This document shows positions 1 to 11,716 of a stretch of DNA of 64,000 nt, piece by piece. The notes below the pieces were generated by a model. That model made no database searches and had not been told where the DNA came from. It saw only the letters and a list, made by a program, of their open reading frames with translations. Source of the stretch: Rhabdophis nuchalis. Lineage: Eukaryota; Chordata; Lepidosauria; Squamata; Natricidae. The first letter of the stretch is position 1. Each line of letters begins with the position of its first letter. The stretch covers positions 175,139,663 through 175,203,662 of the forward strand of contig CM077647.1 of NCBI GenBank assembly GCA_039707465.1. Reading direction: 5' to 3'. The position numbers and the translations under genes were made by a program.

Positions 1-327
1 TCACAAAATTAAAGAGATGTAGAAACCATAGTGATGCAGAAAAGGTCCTGTTTGAAGAACAGGGTGGAAGAATACTAACCTTTGGTGACAAACTCATGGA
101 AACATGGACACTCTTGTGATTTTAAATGGAAATGCAAACCAAATATGCAAACATGGCTTTTGTATTGTAATGTCATTTTGTCAATTTGATGCGTGCTTGA
201 TCATCAAAAACATTTGAAAGGAACAATCTATTCTTTCTTTAAAATCCAGGAATCAGATTTTGAAAGAGACTAGGTTCAATATGGCATCATAATGGATTAA
301 GACACAGACAATTCACTAATCTGATAC
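1..327 (-). other. Intron 4 of V2R-A, running off the left edge
   Basis: This stretch lies downstream of the exon 4 donor of V2R-A. It matches the start of intron 4 in V2R-C (around 12090-12428), including a shared tract about a 'gtcctgtttgaagaacaggg' motif. No exon 5 is present, so exons 5 and 6 of V2R-A must lie to the left of the window. Confidence 0.8.
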
Positions 328-3300
328 CTGGTTAAAAGCTGGACTCCAGACAATCACATCTTCATCGATCCATAATTCCTTCCCTTTTGGAGCCTCTAGA
401 TCAAGCTTTCCAACTCTAACTCTCTGAAAGGATCTGTTTGGAAAAGTGATCATGTTGGTGATGTCAAATCCACCAGTTGCTTCCCCTCTTTCATTCAGGA
501 ACACTCTCTCCCCAGCTGAATTGTTGAAAGAAATGCCTTGAAGAAATGGATGGAGCTAATTGAAAGAGAATAGAAGAGAGAGGGAATCAATAGGAATATA
601 ACAACTTAGAAATTTTATAATCAATGTTGTATCGAAATATATATCTCCACTCTATTATTTATTTGATATTATTTTAAGGAAGCATAACAATGAACAGAAG
701 CAGAATGGAAATAGGCTTGTGGAATTATGTTTCTTTATCCAATTAAGTTTACTAAAAACAACTATTTCAAGTCAGATAATATATAATATTTACTCATTGG
801 TACAAAGCTATTTGAGAGTCAAAGGTCTGATTAATTTCCAGATTTTAGAATTTGAGAGACAAGCTTTTTTTAATGGATAAATGAGAGTTAGTGACTGCTG
901 CAAACATAGGGTTATTTCTTACAATGCATGCCCTATTTAAAAAGGGCCAACTATCCCTCTAAATATCGTATGGAGACAGAAAATTCAGCTTATGACTGAA
1001 GAAGAGAGAGGGAATCGATAGCAATATAATAGAAAAGAAAACATCATAATCAAGCTTCATTCACTCATTTTTCATATTCCAATAACTATTATTAAATATC
1101 TACACTTAGAAATTTTATAATCAATATTGCATAAAAATATACATGTACATTCCATTATGTATTTGATATTATTTTAAGTAAAGATATTATTTTATTTTAA
1201 GTAAAGATAGGAATGAACTAAAGCAGAATGAAAATAGGCTTTTGGATTTAGGTAATCATTTCTGTTTCATGTCTTCTACTTAAGGTACTAATTCAAGATG
1301 CATCAAATCTCATCTTTCCTCATTGGTACAAAGTTATTTGAGAGTCTGATTAATTTCTTTTAGCCAGATTTTGGAATCTGAGACTTAAGCATTCTCTGAT
1401 AGATAAATGAGAAAAAGAGACTATTGGAAGCATAGAGTTGTTTAAAACTATGCGTGCCACATCTCATCTAAGAAGGGCCATCACTTCATTCCTCGAAATA
1501 TCTGATAGGAGGCAGAAAGCTCAGTTTGTCATTCAAGAAAGGTTCACGAGCCACGCCAATAGTTCTTAGCAAATTGATCATTTTTGGAAGAGACAAGAAA
1601 AAGTAATGTAAAAAAGTAATGTAAATTATCATTTTAACTAACACTTATTGTGCAACCTCTGGTGATTTATTTAATAACTATTGACAGCTAATCTATGTTT
1701 TGTATAGGAGCTCCTGGATGATCAGAATAGCAGAATACCTAAATGACAAAACAACAACACAACTTCACAGAATTGGTAGGGACATTTGAGGTCTTCTAGT
1801 CCACCACCCTGGTCAAGGAGAAGATCCTAAACCAATTTAGAGACTCCAACCTCTTCATAAAAATCTCTAGTTAGGTAGCACCCATAATTTCTAAAGGCAC
1901 ATGTTTTTATACTAATTCATTGTACCTTATTTCTATGTTTTTCTCATACTAAAGTTGATTCCACATGCAGAAAATATTAAGACTTTCCAAATGGGGTTCA
2001 AAAGATAATTCTACATCAAACTGCTCATTGAAATAAAAGAAGAGTCCAAAGCAAAGGGAATACCTGCCAAGGCTGCAGCTGTGGAAGATCAAAGTTTTTA
2101 CCCATCATTGTTTTCCTCCTATTGAACCTCAGCATCTGTAGAGCCTGCAAAGCATGAGCCACAGCATAAACAGCATTGTAGATGCTGTAGCTTTGGCCAG
2201 TCATTACCATTTCAAATACAGGTGCAGGAAGTTCTTCCAGCTTCATCTCCTGAGTGCATTTCCTACTGTGTGTTTCTTGTAACTCTAGATTTGGAATTGA
2301 ACACTCAAATGCCTGTTCCCAAACATTCTGCCGAAACCCATCTCTGTCGTCTGAAAGTGGATTCATGGTCTGAAGAAATTCCTTGAAACCTGCAACTGCT
2401 GTTGAATGAACAGTGAAGGAAAGAGCCGCATGGAACATCTTGAGATCCAAATTGATTTGAATGCCTGAGAGTATAAAATCAATCTGTGCAGTCATGATCC
2501 AAACCTTTCTAAATAAGGCAATTTCCTTGCTTTCAGGATCACTCATAAATGTTACAAATCTTAGCCATATAATTGTCCAGGCTTCTCCATAGAGAAGAAA
2601 CACATTGGCTTTGCTATTTATCATATTAATGGAAATAATGGAGATGGTTTGATAAAATTCTGGGAATCTTTCCAAGTGGAGTTGTTGAGCAAGCCTTTGT
2701 ATAAATGCTGAGCAGATGCCGTTCTGGAAAAGTAAGGGCTGCATTTTCTGTAAGAAATTTTCTCCATTGTGGTTATCAACAGAAAATATCCCAATCCATG
2801 TCCAGCTGAAATGATGAAGCAGTTGGACAATCCCAATGTACTGCTGGTTTTCTTTGGGGACCATGAAATAAAGTGAAGAGAGCTTCCTGGTCTGAAATTC
2901 TTCCTGAGGTAATGCACCATATGTCAGCTAAAAGAAAGTCCAGTAGTTTTCACTTGAGTCTCTAGATATAATTTACTTTCCTCTCTTATTTTAATATAAA
3001 ATATAGTCAAGGAACATTCTTGTCCTAGCATTCTTTTATGAATACAGTAACAGATTTCTTGGATTAGAAGACCACCAAGGTCCCTCCAACTCTGTTATTC
3101 TGAGGATGTTCTCATTGCATGAAAATATTTCAAACACATGATCAATTGTTTTAACAGAAGCCATTCAAATCTTCTCCCAGGTATGGAATCACCCCGATAC
3201 TTCCTATAACTTGCAATGGTAGTTTCAGGAAAGAATGCTAAGTAGTAGACCTCAATTTTTACAGAATATCTTAAGCCTAATTTCTGATGCCCATTAATTA

Positions 3301-4217
3301 TTCTACAACTACCATAACATTAAGAATTTTCTTCTCAACCCCTTCAGAACTTACTTGTGGAATCTTGAAGAATCCTACAATTTCAGCTATATGAAATGAT
3401 GTATCAAATCCCAAACCTCCAATGAGAGCCATGAGATTCTTCTGGTTACCACATTTGTAGTTAGGGACAAATTCCTGGGATTTAAAAAGCAGGTCCAGAG
3501 TGGTGCGATATGTCATCCTTGAATTATAATAACTGTCATAGATGTGGAAGCCAAGAGTGATGTTAGGTAAGATCTGGGAGTCCTCATTGATCTCCTTCAC
3601 AGCAAAAGCCAAGGCAAGGATGTGCTGATAGAATTTGATTATTACACTGCAAATGATTTAATACCCCAGTTGAAAAAGGAAGTTGGCAATTTCTCCTAAG
3701 GTGGAATCATTTTTTATTTTATTTGAAATAACAAACATTTCTTTCTCTGATGAAGGTAGGAAAGTAATAGGTTTACTAAAATATTGAATAATTTGTACAC
3801 AGAAATGTTGACTCAGCCTTCCATCCTTCCAACCTTGGAAGGATGGAAGGCTGAGTCAACCTTGAGCCTGGTGAGATTTGATGTGCTAAATTCTAAGCAG
3901 CTGGCAGTCAGCAGAAGTAGCCTGCAGTACTGCACTCTAACCGCTGTGCCACCAAGGCTTAAGCAATTTTGGAGAAACTGATATAAAATTAGAAAAAGAC
4001 AAAATAATCCTTACTCTGGTGTGTCATCAGATGTTATACCAGGATATTCCTTAAAATTCATTTCATGAAGATTGTAATGGGTGTGAGACACTATCCCACC
4101 CATGATGAGGTCCCCAGGTAGGTACCACTCATGTGGAACAAGGAAAGCATCACTCACAGGGCAGCTCAGAGTCACTATTTTCTTCACCAGGAACATCTGG
4201 AGAAGCAACATCTTCAC
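328..4217 (-). CDS. V2R-A: vomeronasal type-2 receptor, exons 1-4 (3' end outside window)
   Basis: This is a class C GPCR pheromone/chemosensory receptor. Family members sit in vomeronasal neuron membranes and couple to Go and TRPC2. The exons are 4217-4015, 3646-3355, 2927-2064 and 555-328, all bounded by AG/GT and in phase, giving 529 codons without a stop. Exon 1 starts at an ATG followed by a hydrophobic leader ([13 protein letters not shown]) and the family motif [15 protein letters not shown]. Exon 2 contains [10 protein letters not shown] and ends IPQ. Exon 3 runs from LTYG to QPWQ with WTWIGIF and [10 protein letters not shown]. Exon 4 contains [10 protein letters not shown] and FPNRSF. 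The Venus-flytrap domain is therefore complete. The cysteine-rich and seven-helix exons are not visible, so whether the gene is intact overall is unknown. Assignment to the family is secure; the exact orthologue is not. Confidence 0.93.
1770..1935 (-). mobile_element. CR1 3'-end relic in intron 3 of V2R-A
   Basis: The stretch around 'gaggtcttctagtccacca' is a decayed CR1 LINE 3' end. The same relic sits at the equivalent place in intron 3 of V2R-C (13935-14150), V2R-D (26930-27110) and V2R-E (50510-50720). It therefore predates the duplications. Confidence 0.65.
3807..3975 (-). repeat. tRNA-derived SINE relic with a 26-bp palindrome, intron 1 of V2R-A
   Basis: The SINE body (3835-3965) reads on the minus strand and ends near the tRNA-like 'ctaaccgctgtgccacc'. 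Its left end is folded back. Arms 3807-3832 and 3835-3860 are perfect reverse complements separated by 2 bases. The other units carry the longer unfolded SINE at this site. Confidence 0.8.
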
Positions 4218-4829
4218 TCTTTAAAATGTCTCTCTCTTTCATCCTATTCTACAATAAACGTTATATTACTCCAATAGCTAATACAGTGATTAATTCAAGG
4301 TTTATATCTGAGAGTGCATCTTAATCAGAAAATCCACCATTGGGTATTGGGAGATACAAGAGAGTAGAAATTCGTATCTTGAATAGCATCAGGGTTTGAA
4401 CAATTGCTCTGGCAGAGAAGAACAGAGGGAGGAAACCTGTAGCATTGTCCGACACACAGCCATTATTATCGGTGTGCCAATCTCCCTGGGGTTCAAGAAA
4501 CATTGATTGCTTTTGAATTGAAATAAGCCTTCTGTGCAGCCTTTGATGCTTCTGCCTAGTAGAGAAAATATGGTGATTCCTGTAGGAGATGATTACTTTG
4601 TTTTTGATGAGAGAATAAGTGGCCAATGTTTAAATGCCCACTTGCTAAGAAAATGCACAGAGGTGAATTTGCAATACAAAATTGCTTCATTTTTGAAATG
4701 TATGTTATTTTTGCAATGAATAATAAATGAATTTCACCTTCCTTTGCATGGCTCTGAGATGCATTGATAATTTTGACGTTACCTCATTTTAAGAAATATT
4801 GTATGATTTCCCTCCAGATTTCCCTAGAG
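4218..4829 (-). promoter_or_regulatory. Conserved 5' flank of V2R-A (candidate promoter / 5' UTR)
   Basis: The sequence directly upstream of exon 1 recurs upstream of V2R-B, -C, -D and, more diverged, -E. A shared core includes 'ccctggggttcaagaaacat', followed by an AT-rich block near 4660-4730. A 101-codon frame is open here and in V2R-D but not preserved in V2R-C, so coding is unlikely. Retention next to every exon 1 suggests promoter or 5' UTR function; that is inference. Confidence 0.5.
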
Positions 4830-5470
4830 CAGTGTTTCTCAATTATTTTCTGTCAGGCCCCCCCTAGGAAGAAGAAAACATTTCGCCCCCCCCCGCGCGA
4901 CTGTAAATAGTATCATTTGTCTATAAAATTGTTATAAGTACACCTCTGCATAACACTGTATCCTTATTAAGTATAAGAGAATAAAAAAGAAAGAAATTTC
5001 TTTCTCTCTCTCTCTTTTTCTCTTTTTTCTTTCTCTCTCTTTTTTCTCTTTCCTTTCTGTCTCTCTCTTTCTTTCTCTCTCTGTCTGTCTTTCTTTCTTT
5101 CTCTCTCCCACTTTTTTCTTTCTTTCTTTTTCTTTCTCTCTATCTCTGTCTGTCTCTCCTTCGTCTGCCCATCTATCACTGTGTGTGTGTGTGTGTGTGT
5201 CTTGCATTCACGCACTTCCTGTGTCTCTCTCTTTCTCTCCCTGTCTCTCTCTGTCTCTCTGTGTGTGTCTGTCACTCTCTGATTCCTCCCCCCCTCCCTG
5301 TCTCTCTCTGTGTCTGTGCCTCTCTCTGTCTGTGTGTCGTCGTCCCCGCCCCGCCCCCACTCCCCGCGGAGTCTCCTCAGCCCGGCTCACCCGCCTTAGC
5401 CTGCCCCGGCCACCCGTGCTTGATCGCTCGTTCGCTCGCTCCGCTCCTTCCAGGAGCTGAGAAGCCTCCG

Positions 5471-5501
<31 letters not shown>

Positions 5502-5671
5502 ATGTGTGTGTGTGAGGAACGGCAGTCCCTGGAAGACGATGAGTGGCCAGCATGCCGGCTGTGGAGGGAGGGAGGAGGAGGGAGAAAGGGAATCGGCAGA
5601 GCCGATTTGCCGAGGTCAAACGCGCCCCCCTTTACAGAGCCTCGCGCCCCCCCACTATTTGAGAAACGCTG
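4830..5671. mobile_element. Non-autonomous hAT transposon 1 (842 bp)
   Basis: The element starts cagtgtttctcaa and ends ttgagaaacgctg. These are inverted terminal repeats, and an exact 8-bp target duplication, ccctagag, flanks it at 4822-4829 and 5672-5679. That is the hAT signature. The interior holds a pyrimidine microsatellite (about 5000-5300), a TG run, and a CpG-rich block (5340-5640). There is no transposase frame. Its core resembles those of the elements at 41512-42477 and 46200-47447 although the ends differ. It interrupts the junction between the V2R-A flank and the relic exon 3. Confidence 0.9.
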
Positions 5672-5694
5672 CCCTAGAGGGAGATAAAGGAAGA

Positions 5695-5866
5695 AAAAAA
5701 TTTCTCCACTGTTGTTATCAACAGCAGAAATCCTATTCCACATTCACCTGAATTAATTAAGTAGTTGGATAATCCCAATGCACTGATGGTCCTCTTTTGT
5801 AACCATGAAATAAACTGAAGAGAGTTTACTGGTCCCCAAATTCCTCTTGGGCAAATGAGCCATATT
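5695..5866 (-). pseudogene. Relic 5' part of a V2R exon 3 (upstream of V2R-A)
   Basis: The minus strand reads the start of exon 3 in decayed form, with recognisable [23 protein letters not shown] and a stop just after. It stops at the region equivalent to the DNNxGE motif. The 5' end is cut by a CR1 3' tail inserted in the LTYG codons. Homologous relics stand at 18866-19030 and 33001-33167, so it was copied with the unit. Confidence 0.85.
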
Positions 5867-6735
5867 AGCAGAATAGAATAGAAAAGAATAGAATGGAATA
5901 GAATAACAGGGGTGGAAGGGACTTTGGAGGTCTTCTTGTCCAAGCCCCTGCACAGGCAGGAGACCCTTACATCACTTCAAACAAGGGTTAACTAATCTCT
6001 TCTTAAAAACGTTCAGTGTTGGAGCATTCACAACTTCTGGAGGCAAGTTGTTCCATTGATTAATTGTTCTAAGTGTCAGGAAATTTGTCCTTTATTCTAA
6101 GTCATTTCTCTCCATCATTAGTTTCCACCCATTGCCTCTTGTCCTGCCTTCAGATGCTTTGGAGTACGCTTTCACTCCCATTTCTTTGTGGGAATCCCTG
6201 GAACACTGTGATCCTGTCTCCCCTAGTCCTTCTTTTCATTATACTAGACCAGGGATGTCCAAACTTGGGAACTTTAAGACTTGTGGGCTTCAACTCCCAG
6301 AATTCCCCAGCCAGCATAGCTGGCTGGGGAATTCTGGGAGTTGAAGTCCACAAGTCTTAAAGTTCCCAAGTTTGGACATCCCTGTACTAGACATACCCAA
6401 TTCCTGCAACCGTTCTTCATATGTTTTAGTCTCCAGTCCCCTAATCATTTTATTGTTCTTCTCTGCACTCTTTCTAGAGTCTCACCATCTTTTTTACATT
6501 GTGGCAACCAAAACTGAATGCAGTATTCCAAGTGTGGTCTTTCCAAGGCATTATAATGTAGTATTAACAGTTCACGTGATACTGATTCTAACCCTCTGAT
6601 TATACAGCCTAGAATTGTGTTGGGTTTTTTTTTATTTATTTATGTTAAAGTCTGTCAAGATCCTTCAGTATCTTGAGTCTATCTTCTGGAGTGTTGGCTA
6701 TTCTTGCCAGTTTGGAGCAGAGGTTCACAAAGATC
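5867..6735 (-). mobile_element. CR1 LINE 3' fragment (minus strand)
   Basis: It begins with an agaat pentanucleotide tail and continues with the CR1 3' end on the minus strand. It covers sequence equivalent to the C-terminal and late reverse-transcriptase region of the CR1 at 19698-22862. It is broken by a 135-bp palindromic transposon at 6250-6384. Its 5' side abuts the truncated exon 3 of V2R-B. Confidence 0.85.
6250..6384. mobile_element. Palindromic hAT-type MITE with 8-bp target duplication
   Basis: This 135-bp element is almost a perfect inverted repeat, from cagggatgtccaaacttg to its complement. It is flanked by an exact 8-bp duplication, tactagac (6242-6249 and 6385-6392). It would form one long hairpin and encodes nothing. 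Confidence 0.92.
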
Positions 6736-6736
6736 A

Positions 6737-8436
6737 CCAGCTTCATCTCCTCAGTGCGTTTCCTACTGTGTGTTTCTTGTAATTCTGGTTTTGGAATTCA
6801 ACACTCAAATGATTGTTCCCAAATATTCTGCCGAAATCCCTCTCTATAGTCTGAAAGAGGAGTGATGGTCTGAAGAAATTCCTTGAAACCTGCAACTGCT
6901 GTTGAATGAACAGTGAAGGAAAGAGCCCCATGGAGATCCCATGTGATTTGATCGACTGATAGTATAAAATCAATCTGTGCAGATCCAAACCTTTCTAAAT
7001 AAGGCAAGTTCTTTGCTTTCAGGATCGACCATAAATGTTACCAATCTTAGCCATATAATTGTCCAGGCTTCTCCATAGACAGGAAATGCATCGGCTTTGC
7101 TATTCATCATATTAATGGAGATAATGTTGATTGTTTGATAAAATTCTGGGAATCTTTCTAAGTGGAGTTGTGGAGAAAGCCTTTCTCTTAACGCTGGGCA
7201 GATTCTGTTCTGTGAAAGCAAAGTCTGCATTTTTTTGTAAGAAATTAACTCCATTGTTGTTATCAATAGTAAATATCCCAATCCATGTCCACTTGAAATC
7301 CAATCCTCCAGTGATGGCCATGAGATTCTTCTGGCTGTCACACTTATAGTTAGGGACAAATTCCTGGGATTTGAAAAGCAGGTCCAGAGTGATGTCATAG
7401 GTTAACCTTGAACTATAGCAACTGTCATAAATGTGGACCCCCAAAAGAGTGATATTAGGTAAGATCTGGGAGTCCTCATTGATCTCCTTCACAGCAAAAG
7501 CCAAGGCGAGGATGTGCTGATAGAAATTGATTATTATGATTTAAATATCCCAGTTGAAAAAGGAAGTTGGCAAATTCTCCTAAGATGGCATCATTTTTAA
7601 ATGAAATAACAAATGTTTCTTTCTCTGATGAAGGTTGCAAAGTAATAGGTTTTCTAAAATACTGAATAATTTCTACACAGTTCAGATTTGCTTTTCTACA
7701 TTATTTGCACAATTTGCAACAAATATGTCCTACAAGAAATAAAAATTCATCATCCAGCTCTTGTAAGCCAACCCCTGTTTTTTAACTGTTCCCTTCCTCT
7801 GGCAATGCACACACTGGGAACAGCTGTTCTTCCGCCCCACTGATGTATGACTAATGTAAAGATAATGTTTATTCCCCCGTAGCTAAAAACATTTGAAAAA
7901 TTGATTAGAAATAAAGCATACTCTTATACTGAGAACCTGTTACTATTACATAGCAAAATCACTTAGACATATACACCGGTTCATAGTACTTTTACAGCCC
8001 TCTCTAAGTGGTTTACAAAGTCAGCCTATGGCCCCCAACAATCGGAATCCTCATTTTACCCACGTTGGAAGGATGGAAGGCTGAGTCAACCTTGAGCCTG
8101 GTGATATTCAATCTGCCAAATTTTGGCAGCCAGCAGTGAGCAGAAGTAGCCTGCCATACGTCACTCTAACTACTGTGCCACTGTCACGCAATTTTGGAGA
8201 AACTGATATAAAATTAGAAGAAAGAATCCTTACTTTGGTGTGTCATCAGATGTTAGACAAGGATGTTCCTTTAAATTCATTTCATAAAGATTGTAATAGG
8301 TGTGGGAGACTATCCCACCCATGATGAGGTCCCCAGGTTGGTACCACTCATGTGGAACAGGGAAAGCATCACTCGCAGGGCAGCTCAAAGTCCCTATTTT
8401 CTTCACCAGAAATATCAGGAGGAGCAACATCTTCAC
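6737..8436 (-). pseudogene. V2R-B: broken vomeronasal type-2 receptor pseudogene
   Basis: Exon 1 (8436-8234) is intact, with [22 protein letters not shown] and a normal donor. Exon 2 (from about 7539) has lost its splice acceptor: bases corresponding to TTTGCAGTG are missing. Exon 2 then runs without an intron into exon 3 at 7296-7299, reading GGLDF then KWTWIGIF. The end of exon 2, all of intron 2 and the start of exon 3 are therefore deleted, with a 4-base microhomology (ATTT). Exon 3 has further frameshifts, for example after FLQK and near the region equivalent to WIMTAQIDF. It stops at about 6737, where CR1 sequence begins. Exons 4-6 are absent. It cannot make a receptor. Confidence 0.93.
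7960..8190 (-). repeat. tRNA-derived SINE relic in intron 1 of V2R-B
   Basis: The segment contains 'ggaaggatggaaggctgagt' and ends at the tRNA-like part near 8160-8185. It is the same ancestral insertion seen in intron 1 of units A, C and D. Confidence 0.75.
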
Positions 8437-8900
8437 TCTTGAAAATGTCTCTGACTTTCATCCTATCCTACAGGAAAAATTGTATTATTCCAATAGCTAA
8501 TCCAGCGATTAGTTTTATATCTGAAAGTGCACCTAATAAGAAAGCCCACCATTGTCTATTTGAAGGTCCAGGCGAGTGGAATTTGGTGCCTTGAATAGCA
8601 TCAGAGATTGAAGAGATATTAAGGCAGAGGAGAACAGAGGGATGAAACCTGTAGCAATGACTCTGACCCACAGCTGTTGTTATCCTTCTGCAAATCTCCC
8701 TGGGGTTCAAGATACATTGATTGTTGTTGAATTGAAATAACCTTTGAGGTATTTGCCTAGTTCAGAAAACATGGAGGTTCCTGTGCAAGATAATTACTTA
8801 ATTTTTAATGAGAGAATAAGTGGCCAATATTTAAATGTGTGTTTTTTTTAATGAGCACTTACTAATAAAATGTACAGAGGGGGAATTTGTAATACAAGAT
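8437..8900 (-). promoter_or_regulatory. Conserved 5' flank of V2R-B
   Basis: This is homologous to the flank upstream of V2R-A, sharing 'ccctggggttcaaga' at about 8699-8713, but with small deletions. It is kept although the gene is dead, as expected for a fairly recent pseudogene. Confidence 0.45.
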
Positions 8901-8959
8901 GCACAGGCTATTTGAAAAACAATCTCTTCCTGATAAAAATCCATGTGATCCAGTAGAGC

Positions 8960-9260
8960 AGAGAGACAGGAAATGTTGTGGGTCCTCTCTCTTAAGTGAT
9001 ATCATCTGGTGGGTCTCAGAGGAAGTGACCTCTTTGTGATGGCTCCCTCACTCTAGAACATCATTCACACAGAGATTAGATTATCCCCCCTTTGACTCTC
9101 TTTTGCAAAGCTCTGAGTGCCTGTTTTGCTAATAGTCCTTTGGAACCCAGAATGTCTCATCTGATGGATTGTTATCTCCAAGGGTTGTGTTTTTGTTGTT
9201 TGTATATTGGGTTTTTATTTTCTTTAAGCAGCTCAGCGAAACAGAAAGCGATTGGGTGTC
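8960..9260 (+). mobile_element. Old L2-like LINE 3' relic
   Basis: The text around 'agaggaagtgacctctttgt' and 'cacacagagattaga' aligns by eye with the better-preserved old L2-like copy at 42486-42810. It is heavily decayed. Confidence 0.5.
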
Positions 9261-9414
9261 ATTCTCTTAAATGAATAAATTGGTATACATTCTCTTAAAC
9301 AAATAAATACAATGCCCTCCAATGTGTTGTATTTTTCTGTTTATAAGTCACAACTGAGTATAAAATGCAGCTAAATTTAGAAGAGGAAAACAACAACAAA
9401 ATTTTTTGATCTCT

Positions 9415-10090
9415 CACTTACTGCAGATTTTGACTCCCAGTTGATATCAGAGTAGTTAAAGTCTCCCATTACCACTGTGATATGTTCTACATACATTTAT
9501 TAATTGATTAACAAAGAGTTCATCTATTTCTTCTGCTTGGTTGGGTGCCCTGTAGTATATGCCTATATCAATGTCATTTCCCCCCTTTTATATTGACCCG
9601 TATGTATTCTAGAAGGTTATCAACCTTGGTTTTTTCTGTTTCTCTAGAGGTGTAGTAATCTTGTATGTATGTATGTATGTATGTATGTATGTATGTATGT
9701 ATGTATGTATGTATGTATTGCACCTCCTGTTTCATTAGGTCTGTTTCTTCTGAATAGTTTGTATACTTCCCTCATGATTTTCATCCAACCAAGTTTCAGT
9801 AATGGCAAATATATCATGTACTAATACTTCAAGTCTTGGGTAGATAGTAGGGGCTTTGCTCTTGGTTGTTTTCTGCTAAGAGTGGCATGTTTCCATTGGT
9901 CTTGTTCTTTGGGTACATATATGTAAGCTGGGTTTTCTTACGGAAGCTGTTTGTTCCCTAATGTGTTTCAGTGTATTGGTTCTCTTCTTTTTGTTCAATT
10001 ATGAGCTCATCACTATATTTAGAAGCGGTTGTTAATCTTGATGTCACTCTCTTAATATAGTTTGCAAGCAGAGAGAGGTATATCTTTTTT
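9415..10090 (-). mobile_element. CR1 endonuclease-region relic with a GTAT microsatellite
   Basis: The sequence near 'agtagttaaagtctcccatt' matches the endonuclease-coding part of the CR1 at about 22110-22330 on the minus strand. A (GTAT)n run sits at 9661-9718. No open frame remains. Confidence 0.7.
9661..9718. repeat. (GTAT)n microsatellite
   Basis: About 14 uninterrupted copies of the tetramer lie inside the CR1 relic. Confidence 0.95.
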
Positions 10091-10399
10091 TCTATGACTT
10101 GAGCTCAATTTAAGCAGATTTTCTTTAAAAATGCCACACTTCTTGTATGATCCTACACCAATTGTATGATCATTGGTCAACATACACTTTGAATAAAACA
10201 TGAGACAGAAAGAAAAATGCATTTCTTTTCATTTCACTACATTTCCCATATTACTCATATTTGATAACAGGTAGCTTGGGAAATACATGTATTGGTAGAG
10301 TGAAACATACATAAGATCCATATAACTTTCCCACAAAAAGAAGTCTTTCTATTCCTTTTTTTCAACTCTTCGGCTCAGCCAGAAAGATCACATGGGACA

Positions 10400-11668
10400 C
10401 TAATTCCTCTTTGTGAGTTGCTCTCTGTGGTTGAGATCAGGCCGCAAAACAATGATGTAGCATTTTGGCAGGAATATGCATCCCAGTAATGCAGTGCTGG
10501 AGGCCAAGATGGAGAAGACCTCCACAGCTACCATGGCTTTTCCTTTTGTGCTCAGATAGGCTGGAAAGAAGGAGATCCACACACTGCAAAAGGCCAACAT
10601 GCTGAAGGTGATGAACTTGGCTTCGTTAAAGCTGTCAGGTAATTTACGGGCAAGGAAAGCCACAATAAAGCTGGCAATGGCCAAGATACCCATGTAGCCC
10701 AAGACACAGTAGAAGAAGAAAGCTGAACCCTCATTGCACTGCAAAATCATTTCTTGGAGCTCTGAGTGCATGTCCAACTCAGGGAATGGGGGAGATGTTG
10801 ACAACCAAATTATACAGATACATAATTGTAACAGAGAGCATGAGAGGACAATAGAAAAGGCTAATCTTTTCCCAACCCATTTCCTCATGTGAGATCCTGG
10901 TTTAGTGGCCATGAAAGCCACAACTACAGTGATAGTTTTGGCCAGTACACTAGAAATAGCCACTGAGAAGGTGATGCCAAAAGTTGGTTGTCGGAGAAGG
11001 CATGTCACTTTGCCAGGTTGGCTGAGGAAGAGCAAAGAGGAGAGAAAACAGAGCAGAAGGCAGACAAGCAGAGTGTAGGTGAGGGACCTGTTGTTGGCTT
11101 TGACAATGGGAGTATTCCTATACTTAATAAAAGTTCCAAGTACCCAAGAGGTGAAGAAGAAGAAACAAAGAGCTGCTGAGGATAAACCAATTCCTAAACT
11201 TTCTCCAAAAGTTAGAAAGACCAGAAGTTTCAGGTTACAGCCGTTCTTTTCTTTATTTGGATATTGATCTTCTGAACACTCAAAGCAATCTTTCATATCT
11301 GGAAGAAAAGTAAAACAGGTTTACATCTATGAGCTGATAACCTGGCATTGCCCGGGTATTTATTTATATGAGGAAATGTCTGGACCAAACATAATTTCTA
11401 AGGTTGGATTTTTCTCCTTAAAAGAGGAAGCCACTTGTGGAGTATTGTGAAGCTGTTACCATGGTGACACTATGCTGTACAGTAGAATCCATTGCATGGC
11501 AGCACAGTAGAAGCCATTTGAGGGCACAACAGGCTGCATTGTAATAGAACACAGGGCCCAAAGGGCATTAGGGATGTCTTACTCTCTTAGTTTTTGTTGC
11601 CAGAGAGTAAGTCAGCTGTTTACCAGGTTTGGTTGAAAATTGTTCCAGGCATTCCAGAGTTATACTGG

Positions 11669-11716
<48 letters not shown>

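Noticed and set aside
4321..4626. 101-codon minus-strand frame upstream of V2R-A, also open in V2R-D
   Set aside because: The homologous stretches in V2R-B and V2R-C are broken by frameshifts, so it is treated as a conserved flank and not as a gene.
5183..5751. Several overlapping frames of 80-115 codons
   Set aside because: They arise from TG/TC repeats and the CpG-rich interior of hAT 1, with no family resemblance.
7112..7504. Idea that the intronless exon 2-exon 3 join in V2R-B is a processed retrocopy
   Set aside because: The join is inside both exons and not at splice sites, introns remain elsewhere in the gene, and there is no A tail.
9661..9718. Regular short repeats that could suggest an array
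   Set aside because: It is a plain tetranucleotide microsatellite without spacers, and CRISPR arrays do not occur in vertebrate genomes.
11005..11267. Frames of about 60 codons opposite exon 6 of each receptor
   Set aside because: They are antisense shadows of the conserved helix-coding sequence and recur only because exon 6 is conserved.
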